Positions 1-7,586 of a stretch of DNA of 20,560 bases are shown here, in pieces (within the stretch, counting starts at the first letter, position 1; every line of letters begins with the position of its first letter). Origin of the DNA: Chitinophagaceae bacterium (GTDB taxonomy: Bacteria; Bacteroidota; Bacteroidia; Chitinophagales; Chitinophagaceae). The translations under genes and the position numbers were made by a program. Under the pieces are notes generated by a model. The model had not been told where the DNA came from. It searched no databases and was given only the letters and a program-made list of their open reading frames with translations. The DNA lies in contig JAJTCI010000037.1 of the NCBI GenBank assembly GCA_021323155.1, forward strand, positions 1 through 20,560, read 5' to 3'.

Positions 1-1
1 C

Positions 2-2191
2 CTGCCTGTACAATTGTTTTTCCTTCACTTCCGGCGATACCAGGTATTTCTCATCTTTTGGTATGTGTTCTTTGCCACTGTCAGCGGACTGTTTCTTAAA
101 TCCTTTGGTGCGCGTTCGCTCTTCCTGGCCCCCGAATACATGAACCGTGTGGACGCACTCGCAACTGCTTTAGTGGGCATGGCCATTGGTGTTTTCGTCA
201 TGAGCTGGAACATCACCACCTTCATTCTGCATACCCGGCATATACGTTTCCTGGCCACCACCGCGCAACCCTTCTTAAAGTTCTGCATAAACAATAGTGT
301 GTTCCCCGCCCTCTTCCTGTTACTGTACTTCTATAAGGCACTTGAGTATAACCGTTTTCAGCAGTTGATCTCCATGGGTGACATGCTGCAACTCATCGGT
401 GGCTTCGTGGCGGGCTTCCTGCTTTCCGTCGCGCTGTCATTCTACTATTTCTACGTGATCGATAAACGCGTGTATAAGCGTGTGGGACGGAAGTTGACCC
501 GCGCCAACCGCATTTACAACATCACCTCTAAACGCGCACCCTTACCCCGCACCAAAGCGGAATTACGTTGCGACTGGTTCCTGAGCGCAAGCATGCGGGT
601 GAGAAAGCCCCGGGATATCCGGCACTATAGCGAAGAATTCCTGGATTCCATTTTCAAGCGCCATCATATCGCGGCCATCATAGCGGTCCTCATCGCCTTT
701 CTGTTCCTCATCGGCATTAGTTTCCTTTCTGGCAGCACCTATTTTCAGATACCGGCAGCGGCTAGCGTAGCATTGCTGTTCGCCGTCTTGATCGCGGTGG
801 CCGGGGCCTTCTCTCTGTTTCTTCGTTCATGGAGCATTCCACTACTCATCGCGGCTTATTTTGTCATCAACTGGATGTACCAGCAACACCTGATCGATCC
901 AAGGAACAAATTGTATGGGCTCGACTATACCAAAGAGAAACGCGTTGCCTATACGCGGAACGCGGTACTGAAACTCGGTTCGCCAGAGAACGTGGAGGCT
1001 GATAAGAAAGCTTACCTGGAAATACTGAATACATGGAAGAAGAAACAGGGCAATGACAAGCCCGTGATGTACCTCGTTAACGTAAGTGGAGGCGGTTTAA
1101 GAAGTTCGGAATTCACCGTGGATGTGATGCAACGCCTCGATAGCCTCACCCAGGGCGCTTTCATGAACAAGACCTTCATGATCACCGGTGCATCCGGTGG
1201 TATACTGGGTGCCGCCTACTTCCGCGAGTTGTACTGGCAGAAACTACAGGGAAAAAATATCAACCTCCAGGATAAGCAATATTCAGATAACGTCTCTAGA
1301 GACTTGCTGAACCCGATCTTTTCCTCGTTCGTTACAACGGACCTGCTCGCACCCAGCCAGTCAGTGGAGATCAACGGCCAGCGCTATGTAAAAGACCGGG
1401 GATATAACTTCGAGCAACGCTTTAACGCCAACACCGGTGGTATATTGAACAAGAAATTAGGCGACTATGTATTGCCGGAGCGCAATGCGCAGATTCCAAT
1501 GATGCTTTTCCATTCGGTGATCACGCGCGACGGTCGCCAGGTGATCATCAGCACCCATCCTTCCCGGTTTTTCATGCGCGCGGTAACGGATACCACCAAT
1601 CTTTTCGCCAGCGACCCGGACGCGATTGATTACGTCTCTTTTTTTAAAGACAATAACCCCTACAATACCGGTATCCTTTCCGCTTTACGGCTGAACGCTA
1701 CCTTCCCATACGTATTGCCGAATGTACTTTTACCAACCGAGCCGGTGGTGGATGCCATGGATGCAGGTTTGCGCGACAACTACGGGCTGGAATCCTCCCT
1801 TCGTTTCATTCATACCTTCCGCGACTGGCTGAAGGAGAACACAAGTAAAGTGGTCATTCTGCAGATCAGGGGCCGCCGCCTGGGTGAATGGGAAGCAACC
1901 GAGAACAATTCCATGAATTTCTTTGGCGAGGTGACGGGGCCGCTGTGGCTCCTGCAGAACAACTATTATAAACTCCAGGATTATTTCCTTGACGACCAGC
2001 TCCAATACATGTACAGTTCTTACGGTCCGCAATTGCACCGAGTGAACTTCCAGTACGTTCCCTCGAAGGAAGAAGCCCATGCCTCACTCAGTTATCACCT
2101 CACCGCCGCGGAGAAAAAAGACATCCGCAGGTCGCTGGATAATATCGGCAATACAAGGGAATTTATGCGATTGCTGGAACTCAGCAAGTAA
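2..2191 (+). CDS. Membrane-anchored patatin-like phospholipase (5' end outside window)
   Basis: Predicted lipid acyl hydrolase with a multi-span membrane N-terminus. Counting the TTG at 14 as residue 1, roughly the first 290 residues hold about six hydrophobic segments. The C-terminal half is a patatin domain: a glycine-rich oxyanion loop SGGGLRSS (358-365), the nucleophile elbow GASGG with Ser394, and DAG with Asp583 as the second member of the Ser-Asp dyad. The frame is open to the window edge with no stop and no good ATG, so the true start probably lies upstream; TTG 14 is only the first permitted start inside the window. The gene ends with TAA at 2189-2191 and converges on the lipid kinase gene. 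Family knowledge supports hydrolysis of phospholipid or neutral-lipid acyl esters. The substrate, and which side of the membrane the catalytic domain faces, cannot be read from the sequence. Confidence 0.85.
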   Translation: MPVQLFFLHFRRYQVFLIFWYVFFATVSGLFLKSFGARSLFLAPEYMNRVDALATALVGMAIGVFVMSWNITTFILHTRHIRFLATTAQPFLKFCINNSVFPALFLLLYFYKALEYNRFQQLISMGDMLQLIGGFVAGFLLSVALSFYYFYVIDKRVYKRVGRKLTRANRIYNITSKRAPLPRTKAELRCDWFLSASMRVRKPRDIRHYSEEFLDSIFKRHHIAAIIAVLIAFLFLIGISFLSGSTYFQIPAAASVALLFAVLIAVAGAFSLFLRSWSIPLLIAAYFVINWMYQQHLIDPRNKLYGLDYTKEKRVAYTRNAVLKLGSPENVEADKKAYLEILNTWKKKQGNDKPVMYLVNVSGGGLRSSEFTVDVMQRLDSLTQGAFMNKTFMITGASGGILGAAYFRELYWQKLQGKNINLQDKQYSDNVSRDLLNPIFSSFVTTDLLAPSQSVEINGQRYVKDRGYNFEQRFNANTGGILNKKLGDYVLPERNAQIPMMLFHSVITRDGRQVIISTHPSRFFMRAVTDTTNLFASDPDAIDYVSFFKDNNPYNTGILSALRLNATFPYVLPNVLLPTEPVVDAMDAGLRDNYGLESSLRFIHTFRDWLKENTSKVVILQIRGRRLGEWEATENNSMNFFGEVTGPLWLLQNNYYKLQDYFLDDQLQYMYSSYGPQLHRVNFQYVPSKEEAHASLSYHLTAAEKKDIRRSLDNIGNTREFMRLLELSK

Positions 2192-2196
2192 TTACC

Positions 2197-2225
2197 AGCG
2201 GGAGCCTGCTGACTCCGCTTCGATT
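2197..2225 (+). terminator. Possible weak terminator after the patatin gene
   Basis: A hairpin starts six bases after the patatin stop codon. AGCG-GAG (2197-2204, one bulged G at 2201) pairs with CTCCGCT (2213-2219) around an 8-base loop. The downstream T-tract is poor, so termination here is only a possibility. Confidence 0.3.
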
Positions 2226-2237
2226 ATAACCTCCCGC

Positions 2238-2293
2238 AACCTGCAACCCGCAACCTGTAACTTGCAACCTGCAACCTGTAACTTGTAACTTGC
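2238..2293. repeat. Eight tandem heptamers, consensus AACYYGY
   Basis: Eight consecutive 7-base units run without a gap: AACCTGC, AACCCGC, AACCTGT, AACTTGC, AACCTGC, AACCTGT, AACTTGT, AACTTGC, then a partial AACC. They sit between two convergent genes, 47 bases after the patatin stop and 8 bases before the end of the kinase gene. Variation is confined to pyrimidine transitions at positions 4, 5 and 7. The units are not palindromic and have no spacers, so this is not a CRISPR. Confidence 0.9.
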
Positions 2294-2300
2294 AACCTTC

Positions 2301-3197
2301 CTACGGCTGCACAAGTCTAAAACAGCTTTTGATCACCTGTACATCCAGTATGTCGGGCGAAGACTTCGGCTCTCCATCTATATGCAATGGTGCCTTTTTC
2401 CAGTTCCTTATCTTGATAGCCGGCGCCTGGAAGTAAACGATATTCTTCTTCAATGCTTCTGCCGCCAGCACCTGTATCTTATTGCTGCCCCGTAATTGGC
2501 TCAGCAACATAAAGGGAAGCATCAGCTTATTCATCTTCTGGACCACCACCACGTCCAGCAGCCCGTCATTAAGACTAGCCTGTGGGGCGATCGTAACACG
2601 ATTCCCGAATTGATTGCTGTTGGCGATGCTGATAAAGAATGCGTCGGTCGAGAAAGTAAACTCCTTCACCGCTATCTCGAAGGGATAAGTGCCTGCGTTG
2701 AAATAATTGATAAGTGTTTGCCTGGTATACGTCAGCAAACCCCTTGATGCCCTATTGGCGAAATCATGGGCCACCTGCGCGTCAAAACCCAGCCCGCTCA
2801 ACATGCAGGAGAACTGCCCGTTTACCTGGAACCCATCGACTGGTTTGCTTTTGCCGCTGAGAAGGAGATCGAGAGCGGGTGCCGGCTTCATTGGTATACG
2901 GGCCGTGTAGGCAAGTCCATTACCGGATCCCATAGGTATGATACCGAACTGTACAGGCAGGTCGCGAAGCGCGTTTACCACCTGGTTAACCGTCCCGTCA
3001 CCACCTACGATCCCCACGTGCGTAATGTTGCCCGCAACGATCCTTTCCCTTAATTCGGTGTAATCACAATCCACCCGCGTATCGCAGGTCTCGCAATGCA
3101 AACTCCTGGCGGCGGCCTCGTTCTTTATGAGGTCGACAACACCATGTTTTTTTACCGTACCGGAGACAGGATTAACTAAGAAAATAAATTTATTCAT
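2301..3197 (-). CDS. YegS/DAGK-family lipid kinase
   Basis: Predicted cytosolic or peripheral-membrane kinase that phosphorylates a lipid hydroxyl with ATP; 298 residues, normal for the family. The N-terminus FLVNPVSGT (6-14) is the family's first strand. GGDGT (65-69) is the nucleotide-binding signature, followed by IPMGSGNG (87-94). The C-terminal half carries a late HIDGEP segment typical of YegS/BmrU proteins. The ATG begins two bases after the TGA of the upstream small secreted-protein gene, which suggests translational coupling. The substrate is uncertain: diacylglycerol is the default, but members of this family also phosphorylate sphingoid bases or ceramide, and many Bacteroidota make sphingolipids. 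The neighbouring ketoacyl synthase and patatin genes fit a lipid role without fixing the substrate. Confidence 0.85.
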   Translation of the reverse strand: MNKFIFLVNPVSGTVKKHGVVDLIKNEAAARSLHCETCDTRVDCDYTELRERIVAGNITHVGIVGGDGTVNQVVNALRDLPVQFGIIPMGSGNGLAYTARIPMKPAPALDLLLSGKSKPVDGFQVNGQFSCMLSGLGFDAQVAHDFANRASRGLLTYTRQTLINYFNAGTYPFEIAVKEFTFSTDAFFISIANSNQFGNRVTIAPQASLNDGLLDVVVVQKMNKLMLPFMLLSQLRGSNKIQVLAAEALKKNIVYFQAPAIKIRNWKKAPLHIDGEPKSSPDILDVQVIKSCFRLVQP

Positions 3198-3199
3198 GA

Positions 3200-3637
3200 T
3201 CAGACTACCTCTAAGGTAGCGATCAAAATTCTTTTGGATGGAGACGCTGCGGCTTTTGCAGGGTCGTTGGGGATGGCGATCGTAAAGATCTGGTAAGTCC
3301 CCGGGTTCAATTTATCAGTCAGGTCCTTCAGGCCGTAATTGAATACGCCGGGTTCTTTATCGTCAGTAAAAGACACCAGCGCGTCGGACTGGTTAAGCGG
3401 AACGATCTGGAACGTACGCACAAAGCCATTGTCCTGCTCTGGCGCAAGGCCACGGATAGTAAGCCTTTGCACATTGGCGATCTTCTCTTTGGAATTGACC
3501 GTTATCTTTTTGTTGGTATTGTCCTCGTTCAGGTGCACAGTGATGATCTGCTTCTGTGCGCTCACTTTAAATACATTCTGCTGCGCAAGGGCACCCACGC
3601 TAATAAAACTCAAAATAAATGCAATGATGATCTTCAT
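3200..3637 (-). CDS. Small exported protein of unknown function
   Basis: 145 residues. A clear Sec signal peptide starts with MKI, has a hydrophobic core IIAFILSFISVGA and a likely cleavage after ALA (residues 16-18), immediately before QQN. No lipobox cysteine is seen, so it is probably periplasmic rather than a lipoprotein. The mature part is rich in beta-type residues (VFKVSAQKQIITVHL and similar) and has no cysteines or motif I recognise. It lies between the fabH-like gene (30-base gap) and the lipid kinase (2-base gap), so it is probably co-transcribed with both. The name stays hypothetical; the operon position is the only hint of a link to lipid metabolism. Confidence 0.75.
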   Translation of the reverse strand: MKIIIAFILSFISVGALAQQNVFKVSAQKQIITVHLNEDNTNKKITVNSKEKIANVQRLTIRGLAPEQDNGFVRTFQIVPLNQSDALVSFTDDKEPGVFNYGLKDLTDKLNPGTYQIFTIAIPNDPAKAAASPSKRILIATLEVV

Positions 3638-3667
3638 AAAGAAGTTTAGTCCTGTATATCAAAAACA

Positions 3668-4714
3668 CTACCACTTTATCAATGCACTGGCCCAGGTAAA
3701 GCCGCTTCCGAACGCCGCAAGGCAAACAATATCACCATTTTGTATTTTTCCGTCCTGCCAGGCCTCGCACAGGGCGATTGGTACTGAGGCAGCTGTGGTA
3801 TTACCGTACTTCTGGATGTTATTATAGACCTGTTCGTCTTTCAACTTTAACTTTTGCTGTACGAATTGTGCAATGCGCAGGTTGGCCTGGTGGGGAATCA
3901 GCACCTTTATATCGGCAGGTTGGTAACCGTTTTTTGTTAAAGCCTCCATGATCACCTCGGGGAACTTAACAACCGCTTTTTTAAAAACAGCCTGTCCATC
4001 CATGTTAGGGTAAAGCTGCGCGTTGTCGATCATCTGGTGGCTCATGAACATATTTGCCATCTCGGCCTCATCAAAATCGGCCAGCCCCTCTTTCCAATGG
4101 TTTGCATGCGTGCCCGGGTTATACATGGCCAGTATCTCCGCCTCGGAACCATCGCTATGCAGGTGGGTGCTTAATATGCCACGCCCTTCGTCTTCTGTCG
4201 GCTGCAGCACCACGGCACCGGCCCCGTCTCCAAATATCACCGATACGTTCCGCCCCCGTGTAGTAAGATCAAGACCGAATGAGTGTTTCTCAGACCCGAT
4301 CACCAGGATATTCTTATACATACCGCTCCTGATGAACTGGTCTGCCACGCTCAACGCATACACAAAACCACTGCATTGGTTGCGCACATCTAGTGCCCCG
4401 ATCTCGTTCATCTGCATTGCGCGTTGAACCAGCACGCCGCAACCAGGGAAATAGTAATCCGGTGACAAGGTTGCAAAAACAATGAAGTCGATATCCTGCG
4501 CCGTGATTCCCGCCCTTTCGATCGCGATCTTCGCTGCCTCCACACCCATCGTCGTCGTCGTTTCTTTTGTACGGTGAGCGAACCTGCGCTCCTTAATGCC
4601 TGTCCTTTCCTGGATCCATTCATCACTGGTGTCCATGTGGCGTGTAAGGTCGTTATTGGTGATCACGTTATCGGGTACATACATCCCGATGCCGGCAATG
4701 ATACTCCTTGGCAT
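3668..4714 (-). CDS. fabH: Beta-ketoacyl-ACP synthase III (FabH-like)
   Basis: Condenses an acyl-CoA (or acyl-ACP) with malonyl-ACP to start fatty-acid-type chains. The thiolase-fold triad is intact: Cys114 in RNQCSGF, His275 in IPHQANLR and Asn305 in KYGNTTAAS. The nucleotide/pantetheine-side motif FGDGAGAVVL (161-170) is present. At 348 residues it is about 30 longer than the E. coli enzyme; the extra length lies around residues 195-240, between the GDGAGA motif and the catalytic His. It is not beside plsX or rpmF, the usual neighbours of housekeeping fabH, so it may be a second FabH with a different starter preference. The ATG is at 4712-4714; no Shine-Dalgarno sequence is obvious. A 30-base gap separates it from the downstream secreted-protein gene. 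Confidence 0.85.
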   Translation of the reverse strand: MPRSIIAGIGMYVPDNVITNNDLTRHMDTSDEWIQERTGIKERRFAHRTKETTTTMGVEAAKIAIERAGITAQDIDFIVFATLSPDYYFPGCGVLVQRAMQMNEIGALDVRNQCSGFVYALSVADQFIRSGMYKNILVIGSEKHSFGLDLTTRGRNVSVIFGDGAGAVVLQPTEDEGRGILSTHLHSDGSEAEILAMYNPGTHANHWKEGLADFDEAEMANMFMSHQMIDNAQLYPNMDGQAVFKKAVVKFPEVIMEALTKNGYQPADIKVLIPHQANLRIAQFVQQKLKLKDEQVYNNIQKYGNTTAASVPIALCEAWQDGKIQNGDIVCLAAFGSGFTWASALIKW

Positions 4715-4835
4715 AGTAGTCGTTTAGTAGGGGAAAATAGGAAATTAATGTCTCATGCTGGCTCACGGCAATATCCTGGGACAAAATTCCAGAAGTGTAA
4801 GTACCCTCGCTTAGCAACCGGGTAGTTTATTACTC

Positions 4836-5498
4836 TTACCGTTTGTACAGGATAGTACCTTTCCAGTCGGTCACCGGGATCAGACCGATATACCTCGAAT
4901 CCATCGCACCGTGTCTGTTATCACCCAGGACGAAATAATGGTCGGGTGGAATTTTCAATGGACCGAAACTGTCAGCCGTCCACGCATGCCCAAAAAGCGC
5001 ACTCGCTTGTTGGTCGTCGTACATTACTCTGAATCTGGCAGCCCCGATTTTACGGGCTTCAATATCGGGCAACGTCATATATCCGGAATCGGTGTCTGTC
5101 GGTTCAAAGTCACCGGCTTTAACCAAGTTTGCGTATGCTGCGGATACCTTATACCGGTGTTGAAGACTAAGGTCGGTGTCCACGTTTTTTCCATCGATGA
5201 ATGCGATACCATCTCTGATTTCGATGGTATGACCAGGTAAACCGATAAGACGGTAAACAAAAATGTAGTTTTGGGTTGTGTCTAGACCGTAATTACGATG
5301 GCTCGTAAAAGCGATAAAGTCGAATTGGGTGGGCTTTTTTAGGTTGGATGCAATAAATCTTTCATCCAATTTGATCGTAGGCTCGTTGGCCTTGGTGGGC
5401 GCTGAATAAATTTGGATCGCGCCCGTTAACCGCCCTGCGACGAAAAGTGTAAAGACGATACCTGAGAGGATACCGGTAGTTATTAAGATTTTCTTCAT
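4836..5498 (-). CDS. Signal-peptidase-I-like (S26) protein lacking the catalytic Ser and Lys
   Basis: 220 residues from the preferred ATG at 5496-5498. An upstream in-frame start at 5546 would add 16 residues (MLVRSASFLF...) ahead of the natural MKK start. One N-terminal membrane anchor (about residues 4-24) precedes an S26 fold. Box B is recognisable as KANEPT, where active enzymes have S-M-E-P-T, so Ala37 replaces the nucleophile. Box D reads VYRLIGLPG, where active enzymes have K-R-x-x-G-x-P-G, so Tyr82 replaces the general-base Lys. Box E is well kept: GDNRHGAMDSRYIG (192-205). The frame is intact and the structural boxes persist, so this looks like a maintained pseudoenzyme or specialised homologue rather than decay. 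It is read toward the fabH-like gene across a 121-base gap, and its 5' end is divergent from typA. Confidence 0.8.
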   Translation of the reverse strand: MKKILITTGILSGIVFTLFVAGRLTGAIQIYSAPTKANEPTIKLDERFIASNLKKPTQFDFIAFTSHRNYGLDTTQNYIFVYRLIGLPGHTIEIRDGIAFIDGKNVDTDLSLQHRYKVSAAYANLVKAGDFEPTDTDSGYMTLPDIEARKIGAARFRVMYDDQQASALFGHAWTADSFGPLKIPPDHYFVLGDNRHGAMDSRYIGLIPVTDWKGTILYKR

Positions 5499-5660
5499 AA
5501 ACGGGGGTAAGGATAAAAATAAGAAACTAGCGGAACGCACGAGCAACTTCCGGAACAGGCCTTAAGCCTTACCACATTTTACAGAGCTTGTATAGCATTG
5601 TGTCTCAGACCGCTCCTAAACATTCACTTCTTTTAAGGCTTTACCCTCGCTGCAAATCCG

Positions 5661-5668
5661 TACTTTCG
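5661..5668 (+). promoter_or_regulatory. Candidate -7 element of the typA promoter
   Basis: TACTTTCG matches the Bacteroidota -7 consensus TAnnTTTG at seven of eight positions, and the typA ATG follows seven bases later. A -33 TTG is not clear: TTT at 5640-5642, spacing 18, is the nearest. If used, transcription would start at or within a few bases of the start codon. Confidence 0.35.
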
Positions 5669-5675
5669 CCGCCCA

Positions 5676-7487
5676 ATGGAAATAAGGAACATAGCCATCA
5701 TCGCCCACGTTGACCATGGTAAGACCACACTGGTTGACAGGATATTACACACCACTAAGGTGTTTCGAGACAACCAGGAAACAGGTGAATTGATCATGGA
5801 CAGCAACGATCTTGAAAAAGAAAGGGGCATTACCATATTCAGTAAGAACGCTGCTGTTATCTATAAGGATGTTAAAATCAACGTAATCGATACCCCGGGT
5901 CACTCTGATTTCGGTGGTGAAGTAGAAAGGGTATTGAAGATGGCCGATGGCGTATTGCTCCTGGTCGACGCTTTCGAAGGACCGATGCCACAAACCCGTT
6001 TCGTGTTGCAGAAAGCGCTTCATTTAAAGTTGCGCCCGATCGTCGTGATCAATAAAGTGGACAAACCAAACTGCCGTCCCGACGAAGTACACGACGCCGT
6101 TTTCGAACTATTCTTTAACCTGGATGCTACCGAAGAGCAGCTGAACTTTCCTACCTTTTATGGGTCAGGAAAACATGGCTGGTTCAATGATAAGAACGAA
6201 GAATGCGAAGACATCACACCGCTGATGGATGGCATTATCAAATACGTACCCCCGCCAAAGATCGCCGAAGGGCCTTTACAGATGCAGATCACTTCGCTGG
6301 ATTACTCATCTTTCCTGGGAAGGATTGCGATCGGTAAAGTGTCTCGTGGTGTGATCAAAGAAGGTCAGCAGATCGCTTTGATGCAGGCGGACGGCACCAT
6401 AAAGAAGATTAAGATTCGCGAGCTGTATGTTTTCGAAGGCATGGGCAAGCGTAAGGTAACGGAAGTAGTCGCCGGTGACCTTTGTGCTGTTGTTGGATTG
6501 GAAGATTTCAATATTGGTGATACAATAGCGGACCTGGAAAACCCGGAAGCGCTGCCTTTGATCAGTGTCGACGAGCCTACTATGAGCATGCTTTTCAGCA
6601 TCAATAACTCCCCTTTCTTTGGTAAGGATGGCAAATTCGTTACCTCCCGCCACCTGCGCGACAGGCTGATGAAAGAAACAGAAAAGAACCTCGCGTTAAG
6701 AGTAGAAGATACAGATGGAGCAGATAGTTTTCTCGTATACGGTCGCGGTATCCTTCACCTGGGTATCCTGGTGGAAACCATGCGCCGGGAAGGTTATGAA
6801 CTCACCGTAGGCAACCCCCAGGTACTGGTCAAGTACATCGATGGAAAGAAATGCGAACCTTACGAGAACCTCGTGGTGGACGTACCTGCTGAGTATAGTG
6901 GAAAGGTGATCGACCTGGTTACGCAGCGTAAGGGAGAGATGCAGGTAATGGAAAGCAAAGGCGAGATGCAGCACCTGGAATTCGAGATTCCTTCCAGGGG
7001 ACTGATCGGCCTGCGTTCACAGATGCTCACCAATACAGCGGGCGAAGCCGTAATGGCACACCGTTTTATAGAATATAAGCCCTGGAAAGGCGTTATTCCA
7101 GGCCGCAGCAATGGTGTACTGATCTCGAAGAATCAGGACAAAACAACTGGTTACTCGATCGATAAATTGCAGGACAGGGGAACTTTCTTCGTTGAACCCG
7201 GGGAAGAAGTGTACGCGGGGCAGATCATCGCGGAAAACATCAAGCCAGGCGATCTTGTAGTGAACGCGACCGAGCCTAAGAAGCTCACGAACCACCGTGC
7301 AAGCGGAAGCGACGACGCCTCCCGTATTGCCCCCAAAACCCTGATGACGCTCGAAGAATGTATGGAATACATACAGGAAGACGAGTGCATCGAAGTAACG
7401 CCGAAACACATCCGCATGCGGAAGGTGGTGCTGAATGAAGAAGACCGTAAAAAGGTGTCCAAAAGAATGAGTTCAGAAGCTGTTTAA
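5676..7487 (+). CDS. typA: Translational GTPase TypA/BipA
   Basis: Ribosome-associated GTPase of the EF-G/LepA class, linked in other bacteria to ribosome assembly and stress or low-temperature growth. 603 residues, the usual length. All G motifs are intact: AHVDHGKTT (10-18), the switch region ERGITI (49-54), DTPGH (72-76) and NKVD (126-129). Further on come the EF-G-like beta-barrel, domain III with the family segment EIPSRGLIGLR, and the BipA-specific C-terminal domain. The ATG at 5676 is immediately downstream of a candidate -7 element, and MEIRNIAIIAHVDHGKTT is the normal N-terminus. It is divergent from the signal-peptidase-like gene and ends before a strong terminator, so it is probably monocistronic. 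Confidence 0.97.
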   Translation: MEIRNIAIIAHVDHGKTTLVDRILHTTKVFRDNQETGELIMDSNDLEKERGITIFSKNAAVIYKDVKINVIDTPGHSDFGGEVERVLKMADGVLLLVDAFEGPMPQTRFVLQKALHLKLRPIVVINKVDKPNCRPDEVHDAVFELFFNLDATEEQLNFPTFYGSGKHGWFNDKNEECEDITPLMDGIIKYVPPPKIAEGPLQMQITSLDYSSFLGRIAIGKVSRGVIKEGQQIALMQADGTIKKIKIRELYVFEGMGKRKVTEVVAGDLCAVVGLEDFNIGDTIADLENPEALPLISVDEPTMSMLFSINNSPFFGKDGKFVTSRHLRDRLMKETEKNLALRVEDTDGADSFLVYGRGILHLGILVETMRREGYELTVGNPQVLVKYIDGKKCEPYENLVVDVPAEYSGKVIDLVTQRKGEMQVMESKGEMQHLEFEIPSRGLIGLRSQMLTNTAGEAVMAHRFIEYKPWKGVIPGRSNGVLISKNQDKTTGYSIDKLQDRGTFFVEPGEEVYAGQIIAENIKPGDLVVNATEPKKLTNHRASGSDDASRIAPKTLMTLEECMEYIQEDECIEVTPKHIRMRKVVLNEEDRKKVSKRMSSEAV

Positions 7488-7510
7488 CCAGCCTGCCAGA
7501 TAATTAGAGA

Positions 7511-7536
7511 GCCGTTACCACTGTAACGGCTTTTTT
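7511..7536 (+). terminator. Intrinsic terminator after typA
   Basis: GCCGTTAC (7511-7518) pairs perfectly with GTAACGGC (7523-7530) around the loop CACT and is followed by six T. It starts 24 bases after the typA stop codon. Confidence 0.9.
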
Positions 7537-7573
7537 GTGTGACGTAGGTTAGGTTCCCACAAGAGCGTTTTCT

Positions 7574-7581
7574 TATGTTTG
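7574..7581 (+). promoter_or_regulatory. -7 promoter element before the hydroxyacyl-CoA dehydrogenase gene
   Basis: TATGTTTG is a perfect TAnnTTTG match located between the typA terminator and the next gene. The -33 element is imperfect (TTA at 7549-7551 with spacing 22, or TTC at 7554-7556 with spacing 17). An ATG contained in this element (7575) is therefore an unlikely start; the next in-frame ATG at 7587 is six bases downstream of the element. Confidence 0.45.
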
Positions 7582-7586
7582 CAGCG

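Noticed and set aside
2238..2293. CRISPR array
   Set aside because: Units are 7 bases long with no spacers.
3339..3827. 162-residue plus-strand open frame
   Set aside because: Runs antisense to the secreted-protein and FabH genes and spans their junction; no recognisable features.
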